DNA of 55,241 bases from Actinomyces culturomici (GTDB taxonomy: Bacteria; Actinomycetota; Actinomycetes; Actinomycetales; Actinomycetaceae), in assembly GCF_900499005.1 (NCBI RefSeq), contig NZ_LS991316.1, forward strand, positions 494,814 to 550,054. The letters run 5' to 3'. Of the stretch, positions 33,572 through 40,454 are shown piece after piece. The translations under genes were made by a program, and so were the position numbers. Numbering within the stretch: position 1 is the stretch's first letter; each line of letters starts with the position of its first letter. A model generated the notes under the pieces. It was given only the letters and a program-made list of their open reading frames with translations. It was not told the DNA's origin and did no database searches.

Positions 33572-34701
33572 CGTGCGTCCTCGGCTTCCACGTGGGCAAG
33601 GGGGATTCGAGCAGAGAGGACCCACCGACCTGCGATGACGTGGGCTCCGACATTCGCTCCGAGGGCGGACGCTCGGCGGGCGAGACCTGACAAGCCGAGC
33701 CCGTTCGACGCGTCGGCGGACCCGCTGGGCCCGCTTTCGTTGACGAGGGTGACTTCGATGCTCGCGGGGCCGTCGTCGCTGGCTCTTTCGACGATGAGCG
33801 ACGCGGTGGAGCCTCTCGGGGCGTACTTGAAGATGTTGATGCACCCCTCCCGAACAAGCGTCAGGAGGAGAGCTCGTTCTTCGGCGTCGAGCTGGCGCAC
33901 GAGAGTGTCGTCGATGTCCGTCTCAAGGACGATCCCGTGGATTGCGAGTGTCCGTTCGCTGTCGCGCACCACATCGTCGAGTGATTCGGGGGAGGGAGAG
34001 AGGATGGGGGCGTGCGTGGTGTCGATGACGAAGCGGAGGTCCGCCATCGCGGCACGGGTGGCGTCGAGTGCGTCGCGGAGCTGTCCGGCGAGGTGTGGGT
34101 CGCTGGCGATGGAGAGGGCCTGTTCCTGCGCAGCGATCGCCTTCACGAGGTTTGCAACGGCGGTGTCGTGGAGGATCTGGGCGGTCGCCTGCCGGGCATC
34201 GACGATCATTGAGTGCGAGCGCTCCTGTTCGAGTGCGAGCGCGACATCGGCGGTGCGCAGGCGAGCGGCGAATCGTCTGCCGCCGAACCCGACGAGGACG
34301 CTGAGAAAGGTTCCGATGGCGAGTTCGAGGAAGCCCGCACGCACATAGGGGCCGGGAATATGAATTGCCCCGTAGCCGACGATGGCGAGCAAGGCGGAGA
34401 TGTACCAGCCCTTGTAGATCCATAGTGCGGCAACGGCGTAGATGCCGAAGCATAGGAGACCAACTGACGCAACTGTTCCGGGAACGAGGATCAAGGTGGC
34501 GAGGAGGATGAGGAAGGCGCTGGCGCCCGCGCGTGGGAACAATCCCGTCAGTGCGAAGGCTACTCCTGCAAAGACGAGGAGCGGTATCGAGACGACGCTC
34601 GCATGCCCATAGGCGACGATGTCGGCACCACCGAGGATGATGGAAAGGACCGCAAAGGCGGAAGCACCGCCTATTCCAGCCAGGGATCGTCCCGGATTCA
34701 T
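33568..34701 (-). CDS. Sensor histidine kinase (HisKA_3/NarX-DesK type)
   Basis: 377 aa. The first 140 residues hold about five to six hydrophobic membrane segments with short loops and no large extracellular sensor domain, as in peptide- or membrane-sensing kinases. A coiled region (about 145-170) precedes the phosphoacceptor H178 in QILHDTAV. The HATPase_c domain has its N-box at REGCINIFKYA (N289) and a G-box at GLGLSGL. Its partner is the overlapping response regulator. The ATG lies 18 bp after the stop of a small peptide gene; I see no strong ribosome site of its own. Confidence 0.9.
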   Translation of the reverse strand: MNPGRSLAGIGGASAFAVLSIILGGADIVAYGHASVVSIPLLVFAGVAFALTGLFPRAGASAFLILLATLILVPGTVASVGLLCFGIYAVAALWIYKGWYISALLAIVGYGAIHIPGPYVRAGFLELAIGTFLSVLVGFGGRRFAARLRTADVALALEQERSHSMIVDARQATAQILHDTAVANLVKAIAAQEQALSIASDPHLAGQLRDALDATRAAMADLRFVIDTTHAPILSPSPESLDDVVRDSERTLAIHGIVLETDIDDTLVRQLDAEERALLLTLVREGCINIFKYAPRGSTASLIVERASDDGPASIEVTLVNESGPSGSADASNGLGLSGLARRASALGANVGAHVIAGRWVLSARIPLAHVEAEDAR

Positions 34702-34719
34702 ATGTGCCGTTTCAGCGGT

Positions 34720-34869
34720 TCACTTGCACCAAGGAAGCCACGGGGCGATCAAGCAGAGCCCGCGATCGTCAACGGACTGGGCTACGAACTGCGGAAAGTC
34801 GACAGGTGCTGGGTCGAGGTCCGCATCAGCATGGAGGAAGAGAAGTGTGGAGATGAAGGCGGTGAGCAC
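34720..34869 (-). CDS. Small hydrophobic peptide encoded directly before the kinase
   Basis: A 49-codon open frame. GTG 34869 has a strong AGGGAGG 5 nt upstream. The predicted product starts with a short hydrophobic signal-like segment MLTAFISTLLFLHADA and ends in the hydrophobic Cys-containing tail GLCLIAPWLPWCK, with an acidic middle (DLDPAPVDFPQF). The ribosome site, the amphipathic layout and the position 18 bp before the sensor kinase suggest a secreted signal or bacteriocin-like peptide, but no known family is recognised. The alternative is a chance frame. The rest of the 34702-35100 gap is regulatory. Confidence 0.45.
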   Translation of the reverse strand: MLTAFISTLLFLHADADLDPAPVDFPQFVAQSVDDRGLCLIAPWLPWCK

Positions 34870-34940
34870 GGATGCCTCCCTGATCGAATGCGCTTGGCGC
34901 TCGCCAATGCGGTGGTCCATCCCGCACAGAGACGGTGAAT

Positions 34941-34951
34941 CGATAGTATCG
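34941..34951. promoter_or_regulatory. Palindrome CGATAGTATCG, possible -10/operator of the peptide-kinase transcript
   Basis: Perfect 11-bp palindrome 72 bp upstream of the peptide gene. On the minus strand it reads CGATACTATCG and contains TACTAT/GATACT, usable as a -10, so an operator overlapping the promoter is possible. Confidence 0.35.
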
Positions 34952-34994
34952 GCTACCCGTGTTGTTCGGGCTTGATCGACTTCGGGTGCGGAAA

Positions 34995-35016
34995 GTGTTG
35001 ACATTCTGCGATACCG
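34995..35016 (+). promoter_or_regulatory. Upstream element, copy 2 (secreted protein/lipoprotein promoter)
   Basis: 22 bp beginning GTGTTGACATT and continuing TGCGATACCG. It lies 30 bp before TAGTCT (35047-35052), the same spacing as copy 1, and the distance from the -10 to the ATG is also alike (47 and 48 nt). TTGACA inside it is too far from the -10 to serve as -35, so an activator site is more likely. Confidence 0.6.
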
Positions 35017-35100
35017 GTCGGCCTGTCGCCCATGGTGGTGTCTCTCTAGTCTGGAACGTGTGGGAAGAGGATTCCCCACAGTGAGAGAAGGGGTGGGACG

Positions 35101-35409
35101 ATGAAGTCTCGAATGACAGTACTCCTTGGTGCGTGCGCGGTGAGCATGGCGATCACAGGTGCGTCGATCGCCCCGGCTCATGCGGCTCCCGTGACGTGTG
35201 AAGCCATGAAGATCGCGTCAAATTCGATGAAGTCGCTGTGCCTGACTGGAACCCCTGGAAATGGCCACTACGCGGAGGCGAGAATCCAATTCTCTGGATA
35301 TTCAGCGTTTCGTCAGTCGCCGAAGGCTCCAATGGGGTCCTGGAGTGTGTCCGGAACCTTTAATGGCGGATACATTTCCTCCGGACCTTGGCCAGTTGTT
35401 GTACCGTGA
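35101..35409 (+). CDS. Small secreted protein of unknown function
   Basis: 102 aa with a clear Sec signal peptide (MKSRMTVLLGACAVSMAITG) and an AHA-A cleavage site near residue 28. The mature part of about 74 residues has two cysteines (in VTCEAM and SLCLTG) and a Gly/Ser/aromatic-rich C-terminus (GSWSVSGTFNGGYISSG), reminiscent in composition of small secreted bacteriocins, but I cannot place it in a family. GAAGG precedes ATG. It is first in the transcript from the conserved element at 34995 and is translationally coupled to the next lipoprotein (GTGA). Confidence 0.75.
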   Translation: MKSRMTVLLGACAVSMAITGASIAPAHAAPVTCEAMKIASNSMKSLCLTGTPGNGHYAEARIQFSGYSAFRQSPKAPMGSWSVSGTFNGGYISSGPWPVVVP

Positions 35410-36050
35410 GGAGGATATTGCTTTGCAGGACGCCCATCCAATTGGGGCTGGGCGTCCTGCTCGTGTTGGGTCTTTCGGGGTGTGCAGAGAACTCAGTCGA
35501 ACCGTTGCTGCATGGGCCGGGCTATTCGTCTGAATTTGAAGCACTCCGCTCGTCGTCGAATTCAGACTTCCTTATTGAAGTTCTCGAGGATGATGAGATC
35601 ACTGAAGCAGAAGTCGTTGAGGCGCGAAGTCGTTTCGTGGAGTGCGTAGCGGGATCGGGGCGACTTGAAGCAGCCAGTCTTGCAGATGGCGGATTTGAAT
35701 ATACGGGAATCGCGCTCGATGAGGGGGACTATCGGACGATCATCGATGCGTGCAACCAACAGACCTCTGCAGACACGATTACAATGCTTGCGATGAGAAT
35801 TCGCAATAACCCTGAGAATATTGATTCGAATGCGCTCATCGCTTTCTGTCTTGTGAAGAAGGGGGTTGTCGATCCTGCCTACGGGGGCGATCAATACGTA
35901 GCGGATATGGAACGGTATTTTGCGCTTCCAGAGGGTCAGAGAGTGGATGTGTTGACATTTCCGCAATTTATCGATAAGGAACGAGGTCCTGCGGCGCATA
36001 ATGCGTGCATAGAAATGAGTGCTGACGAGATTCTTGGGCTGGCGGATTAG
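35406..36050 (+). CDS. Island lipoprotein 1
   Basis: 214 aa from the GTG overlapping the preceding stop; an upstream in-frame TTG at 35388 is less likely. Lipoprotein signal with lipobox GLSGC (C26). The mature part contains FLIEVLEDDEITEAEVVEARSRFVEC split over a helical region. This pattern, I..L.DD.ITE.E..EA......C, is shared by the two following lipoproteins. The C-terminal half has conserved DVDPAY-like and ERYFALPEG motifs. The base composition is visibly more AT-rich than its neighbours, suggesting acquisition by transfer. Unknown function. Confidence 0.8.
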   Translation: MRRILLCRTPIQLGLGVLLVLGLSGCAENSVEPLLHGPGYSSEFEALRSSSNSDFLIEVLEDDEITEAEVVEARSRFVECVAGSGRLEAASLADGGFEYTGIALDEGDYRTIIDACNQQTSADTITMLAMRIRNNPENIDSNALIAFCLVKKGVVDPAYGGDQYVADMERYFALPEGQRVDVLTFPQFIDKERGPAAHNACIEMSADEILGLAD

Positions 36051-36120
36051 CGATGTCCACGGACAGTTCGGACCACGTGTGAGCGACCGGGTCGATGAGA
36101 ATGCGCGATAGAGGTATAGG

Positions 36121-36807
36121 ATGAAATGGGTGATATCTCGAATGAAGCGGTGGGGCGATCGGGGATTCCGAGGATCGATTGTGCTGTCCTTCGCCGCCTC
36201 CCTCCTCGCTTTGTCGGCGTGCTCGTCGCAAGCGGGAGGGGCGGCGGAGGCCTACAAGGCCGAGCTTGATGACCTCGTCGCGCGCTCGGCCGGCATTGAG
36301 CCGGCCGCATCGATTGTGGAGGATCGTCTGATCACCGAAGCGGAGATCGCAGAGATCGACAAGGCCTTCATCTCCTGCGTCGAAGATGCGGGCTTCCCCG
36401 GTGCGACGGTTGATGACCTTGCTGGGAACGTTGGAATTCCGATTCCCGCTGATAGCCGGGACTCTTCGGCCGCATTTTCCGAGTGTTCAACCTCGACGCT
36501 CTTCAGCGATATTCACAGCGTGTTCTGGGCGATGAGGACGAATCCGGAACACCTTACCCAGGATGAGGCGATCCTCGCCTGCCTCAAGCGGTTCGATGTC
36601 ATCGATCCGGATTATTCCGTCGAGCAGTTCAGTCGTGAGGAGGACGCCTGGATGGAGTCAGCACCGACGATCGATGGCGTGATTCAAGGTGGCCCGAACG
36701 AGGCGCACACATACACGGACCGGGAACGGGGACTCGAGCTGTTCCTCGAGTGCGAAATCGACCCTTCAATCACCCCGGATGACGAGTTTGTCGACGGGGC
36801 TCGGTAG
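36121..36807 (+). CDS. Island lipoprotein 2
   Basis: 228 aa. The signal peptide ends in LSAC (C34). The shared motif reads SIVEDRLITEAEIAEIDKAF followed by ISCVEDAGFPG. A second conserved block is NPEHLTQDEAILACL with FDVIDPDYSVEQF, paralogous to lipoproteins 1 and 3. Four further cysteines in the mature part may form disulfides. GAGG lies a few bases before ATG. Placed 70 bp after lipoprotein 1 and 20 bp before lipoprotein 3, so probably co-transcribed. Unknown function; envelope location is likely. Confidence 0.82.
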   Translation: MKWVISRMKRWGDRGFRGSIVLSFAASLLALSACSSQAGGAAEAYKAELDDLVARSAGIEPAASIVEDRLITEAEIAEIDKAFISCVEDAGFPGATVDDLAGNVGIPIPADSRDSSAAFSECSTSTLFSDIHSVFWAMRTNPEHLTQDEAILACLKRFDVIDPDYSVEQFSREEDAWMESAPTIDGVIQGGPNEAHTYTDRERGLELFLECEIDPSITPDDEFVDGAR

Positions 36808-36827
36808 GACTGAACGAAGACGGAGCG

Positions 36828-37583
36828 ATGATGAAGGTGATGAACGCAGCGGCGCGGCTTCTTACGGTCGTCGTGGTGTTCTTCGCCGCGACCGCGTGCT
36901 CGTCGCCGAAGGCGTCGAGCCCTGGGGATCGGTATCAGCCGGAATTTGATGAGCTCATCGCCTCGGTCGGAACAGACGAGCCTGCGGCCTCGATTCTCAG
37001 TGACCATCAGTTGTCCGAGTCTGAAATGCTCGAGGCGCAGCAGGTGCTGGATCAGTGCATGAAGAACGAGGGCTTCTCTGGAGCGATCTTCGAAGAGGAT
37101 CTGTGGGTGCCGGCGGGGAGTCATGTCGAGGTGGACCAGCAGGGGCGCGAGGCTCAAGACGTGCTCGAGCAATGCGACGAACGGATCCACTACAGGGAAC
37201 TCACCTACCTGTATGGGCGACTTCACCACAATCCCATGAAGCTTGACCCCGATCAGGTGGTGATTGATTGCATGGTGCGTCGAGGGGTCTTGGATCCGTC
37301 CTATACGGTCGAGCGTTTTGAGAAGGAACTCTCTACCTGGATCGAGCAGCCCCATACGATGAGGGGCGAGGTGATCATCGGAAGCCCGGGTGAGGCGTTC
37401 ACCTACATCGGGGATCGGGAGGACGGAATTCAGGTGTACATGGAGTGCGCCTACGACCCGACGAGCGGTCAGAGCTCCGAACCCCGACCTCGTAAGGCCC
37501 ATTTTCGAGTTCTCACCGACAGGGAGTTGATGAATGTCAACGCCGATGGAGACACGAGCGCCGCCTCCTCGCCCCTATTCTGA
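36828..37583 (+). CDS. Island lipoprotein 3
   Basis: 251 aa. Signal peptide with lipobox ATAC (C24). The shared motif is SILSDHQLSESEMLEAQQVL followed by DQCMKNEGFSG. The C-terminal block NPMKLDPDQVVIDCMVRRGV, then LDPSYTVERF, matches lipoproteins 1 and 2. Two adjacent ATG codons could serve as start. The last 50 bp run under the possible upstream start of the adaptor gene (37534). Families with this ITE.E..EA....C motif occur beside adaptor/ATPase/FtsX-type exporters in actinobacteria to my recollection, which is the arrangement here. Confidence 0.82.
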   Translation: MMKVMNAAARLLTVVVVFFAATACSSPKASSPGDRYQPEFDELIASVGTDEPAASILSDHQLSESEMLEAQQVLDQCMKNEGFSGAIFEEDLWVPAGSHVEVDQQGREAQDVLEQCDERIHYRELTYLYGRLHHNPMKLDPDQVVIDCMVRRGVLDPSYTVERFEKELSTWIEQPHTMRGEVIIGSPGEAFTYIGDREDGIQVYMECAYDPTSGQSSEPRPRKAHFRVLTDRELMNVNADGDTSAASSPLF

Positions 37584-37614
37584 AATCGGCTGCCCGACAG
37601 ACAAGGACTCGACG

Positions 37615-38646
37615 ATGAGGATCCCTCTCCGCCCCCTCGCGATCGGCGCCTTCGCGTGCGCCCTCGTCGGCTGCGGCGGAGCAGCCCTCGGCGCCCTCGT
37701 CCTCCCCCCCCCCGTCCCCGCCTCGCTCGACGCCGCTCCCGCACTCGACAGCGCCCCCGTTGAAACACGCGTCATCGACGACGCCCGCACGATCCCCCTC
37801 GCCTTCGTCAGAGGCGACACGACCTCGATACCGGCGCCGCTCTCCGGCAAGATGACAGCCCTTCCCATCTCCGTCGGAGACACGCTCGAATCGGGAGAGG
37901 AAATCGCCCGCATCGACGGGACGTCCCTCATCGCCCTTGCCACGACGACGCCCCTCTACCGCCCGATCGTCAACGCTCTCGAAGGCGATGACGTTCGCGC
38001 GCTGCAGACCGAACTCGCGCGCCTTGGCTACGCCGTCGACGCCACAGGCATCGCCGATTGGAACACGCGGCGCGCCGCCGCCGACCTCCTCGGCATCGAC
38101 GACGGTGCCGGAGGAGTGCCCGCCGAAGTGCCGACCACCGGATTCGCGTGGATCCCCGCGGCCTCCGTCACCGTCTCGGGCATCGAGGTCGGCCTCGGGG
38201 CGACCGTCGATCCGACTGCGGCCCTCCTCGACGTCACCGACTCCGTCGAGCGCGGCGTCCTCACCCTCCCGAAGGAGGCGATGCCCGGCGACCGCGTCAT
38301 CACCCTGTCGACGGGCGCCCTGCCCGTGCCCGCGGACGGCGTCATCACCGACCCCGACACGATTCGCGCGATCAAGGAATCCGACCAGTACGCCGCGTTC
38401 ACCACGGCCCTCGGCGACGGCGAGGGCGTCTTCTCCGTCCCATGGTCGCTCGCCACTCCCGTGAGCGCGCTCGTCGTCCCGCCCTCGTCGCTTTTCGGAA
38501 TCATCGGCGCGGACGCGTGCGTCGCCCACGACGGCAGCGTCCACAAGGTCCGGATCGTCGGCTCGCAGCTCGGTCAGTCCTACATCACCTCCGACGATCC
38601 CCTCACCGACGTCGACCTGGACACCGAGGGCCTCGAATGCCGGTGA
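37615..38646 (+). CDS. Exporter 1 membrane fusion (adaptor) protein with peptidoglycan-binding-like domain
   Basis: 343 aa. The N-terminal anchor MRIPLRPLAIGAFACALVG may also be a lipobox (LVGC). A lipoyl/barrel-sandwich region SGKMTALPISVGDTLESGEE (about 78-97) is split by a peptidoglycan-binding-type helix bundle, LEGDDVRALQTELARLGY (about 122-139), followed by a beta-barrel. It resembles the adaptor of exporter 2 at 48156-49274. ATG 37615 has AAGGA upstream; an in-frame ATG at 37534 with AGGGAG is the alternative. A run of ten C bases (37704-37713) lies just after the anchor. Overlaps the ATPase gene by 10 bp. Confidence 0.82.
   Translation: MRIPLRPLAIGAFACALVGCGGAALGALVLPPPVPASLDAAPALDSAPVETRVIDDARTIPLAFVRGDTTSIPAPLSGKMTALPISVGDTLESGEEIARIDGTSLIALATTTPLYRPIVNALEGDDVRALQTELARLGYAVDATGIADWNTRRAAADLLGIDDGAGGVPAEVPTTGFAWIPAASVTVSGIEVGLGATVDPTAALLDVTDSVERGVLTLPKEAMPGDRVITLSTGALPVPADGVITDPDTIRAIKESDQYAAFTTALGDGEGVFSVPWSLATPVSALVVPPSSLFGIIGADACVAHDGSVHKVRIVGSQLGQSYITSDDPLTDVDLDTEGLECR
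37704..37713 (+). repeat. Homopolymer of ten C bases inside the adaptor gene
   Basis: Ten consecutive cytosines encode part of VLPPPVP, 30 codons into the adaptor. Tracts of this length are prone to slippage, so the downstream frame could switch on and off. Confidence 0.8.
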
Positions 38647-39347
38647 GCCTGCGAATGCTCGGGCACCGCTTCAGCGATGGTCCCTGGCTCTTCCGCGGGC
38701 TCGACGAGACGATTCGGGAGGGCGAGGTCGTCGCGCTCATCGGCCCCTCCGGCTCCGGCAAGTCGACGCTCCTGTCGATGATCTCCGGGTGGCTGGCCCC
38801 CGCCGAGGGGAGCATCGACGTCGGCGCGCCCACGGGGGACGAGGCCGGGGCCGACGCCCGACGTGACGAACCGCGAATCGCCTGGGTCTTTCAGAACCCG
38901 CACGGCGTGCCCGGCCGAACCGTCCTCGATCACGTCGCCCTGCCGCTCCTCGCGCAAGGGCTCGCCCCCGCGGACGCGGACGATCGGGCGCGAGCCCTGC
39001 TCGACGACTTCCGGCTCGACCAGGTCGCCGAACGCCTCTTCAAGACCCTGTCGGGCGGAGAGGCGCAGCGCATGCTCCTCGCCCGCGCACTCGCCTCCGA
39101 GCCGGACGTGCTCCTCGTCGACGAACCAACCGCCCAACTCGACCAGCGCACCGCCGCGCACGTCGCCGACACGCTCACGGCGCTGCGGGATCGGGGCCTC
39201 GTCGTCCTCATCGCCACCCACGATCCGCACGTGCGCGACAGGTGTACACGCGTCATCGACCTCGCCGCCTACGCGGACGTCGATTCCGCCGACGACGGCT
39301 CGACCGGCGCCGGGGCCGCGACGCGGGAGGCGAGGCCCGATGCGTGA
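38637..39347 (+). CDS. Exporter 1 ABC ATPase (MacB/LolD type)
   Basis: 236 aa. Walker A GPSGSGKST is at residues 36-44, the Q-loop is in WVFQNPHG, the signature is LSGGEAQRM, and Walker B is VLLVDEPTAQLD with the H-loop in ATHDPH. ATG overlaps the adaptor stop by 10 bp and its stop overlaps the permease start by 8 bp. The C-terminal tail after residue 215 is Asp/Ala-rich. With the adaptor and the FtsX-like permease it should extrude a peptide, drug or lipid substrate, or act in envelope stress. Confidence 0.9.
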   Translation: MPVSLRMLGHRFSDGPWLFRGLDETIREGEVVALIGPSGSGKSTLLSMISGWLAPAEGSIDVGAPTGDEAGADARRDEPRIAWVFQNPHGVPGRTVLDHVALPLLAQGLAPADADDRARALLDDFRLDQVAERLFKTLSGGEAQRMLLARALASEPDVLLVDEPTAQLDQRTAAHVADTLTALRDRGLVVLIATHDPHVRDRCTRVIDLAAYADVDSADDGSTGAGAATREARPDA

Positions 39348-40428
39348 ACGGATGACGCGGCGCGCCCTCGCGCGCGAAGCGTGGCGCGACATGACGAGCG
39401 GCACCGCGTGGATCGGCGTGTGGAGTCTCGTCGTTTCCCTCCTCATCGGCGGAGGCATCGCCCTCGACCTTCGCGTGATCGCGCGGGAGGCGCAAGCGGC
39501 CCAGAACTACCAGCGAGCGATGGCGTCCGTCCGCGTCGTCGAATCGACCCGAGCGATCGACGGTGCCGGGTGCCGCGCCCTCGCCCGCGTCGAGGGCGTC
39601 GCAGGTGCCGTCGCGATGAGGAAGGCGGACCAGTCACTCACGCCGGCGGCGATGCCGTCCTCATCGCTTCAGACCTGGGAGTACGCCGGCGACATCGGCG
39701 GAGTGTTCGACATGGCCTCCCTTTCACCGGGTGTCGGTGTCGTCCTCGCCGAACAAGTCGGGGACGCCCTCGGCCTCGCGGCGGGAGGCGAACTCGCGCT
39801 CGCCGACGGTTCTTCCGCGCGCGTCCAGGGCGTCTACCGCTGGGACGAGACCGACGGGCGTCGCACCGGCTTCGCCTACTCGGCGCTCGTGCCCGTGCCC
39901 GCCGGCGGCGTCTTCGACGCCTGCTGGGTTCGACTCTGGCCCCTCAAGCCCGAGGTCGATTCGCTCATGCGGACCTCGGTCATCCCCTCCGGGGAGAACC
40001 AACAGGTCGAGACCTATTCGGTGAACGCGAGTCTCGGATCTTCGTTCGACGGGCAGGCCCGCTACTTCGGACGGATCACCGCCCCGATCATGTGGGCGCT
40101 CGGGGCGGGCTCGCTCGTCGTCGGAGCACTGTCCGTCCGCAGGCGCCGCCTCGAACTCGCCTCGGATCTGCACGCGGGCGTCGGAAGGGCGGACCTGCTT
40201 GCCAAACTCCTCGCGCACGCCGTCGTCATCGGGGTCGCCAGCTCCGTCCTCGTCCTTCCCGCGCTCTCCTGGGCGATCCTCCGCGCCCCTGCGGGGGACA
40301 GAGGGGACTTGTGGGCGCATGCCGGGCTGCTCGGCGCGGTCGGATTCGCCGGGCTCGTGCTCGGCGCACTGGCGGCAGGACTCCTCGTTCGAGAGACGAA
40401 GCTCTTCGACTACTTCAAGGCGCGGTAG
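39340..40428 (+). CDS. Exporter 1 FtsX/MacB-like permease
   Basis: 362 aa. One N-terminal membrane segment (about 23-43, WSLVVSLLIGGGIAL) is followed by an extracytoplasmic domain of about 200 residues and three C-terminal segments (about 250-270, 285-315 and 325-350). The RRRRLELASDLHAGVGRADL loop between C-terminal helices is the FtsX signature region. Four segments and a large outside domain are the MacB topology. The gene ends the island; a short gap separates it from the convergent GH13-like gene. Confidence 0.87.
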   Translation: MRERMTRRALAREAWRDMTSGTAWIGVWSLVVSLLIGGGIALDLRVIAREAQAAQNYQRAMASVRVVESTRAIDGAGCRALARVEGVAGAVAMRKADQSLTPAAMPSSSLQTWEYAGDIGGVFDMASLSPGVGVVLAEQVGDALGLAAGGELALADGSSARVQGVYRWDETDGRRTGFAYSALVPVPAGGVFDACWVRLWPLKPEVDSLMRTSVIPSGENQQVETYSVNASLGSSFDGQARYFGRITAPIMWALGAGSLVVGALSVRRRRLELASDLHAGVGRADLLAKLLAHAVVIGVASSVLVLPALSWAILRAPAGDRGDLWAHAGLLGAVGFAGLVLGALAAGLLVRETKLFDYFKAR

Positions 40429-40454
40429 CCCCGCGCGGTGCCCATGTCAAAGGG

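Noticed and set aside
34998-35003. TTGACA as the -35 of the secreted-protein promoter
   Set aside because: It is 43 bp from the TAGTCT hexamer, far beyond the usual 16-19 bp; it is treated as part of a regulator site instead.
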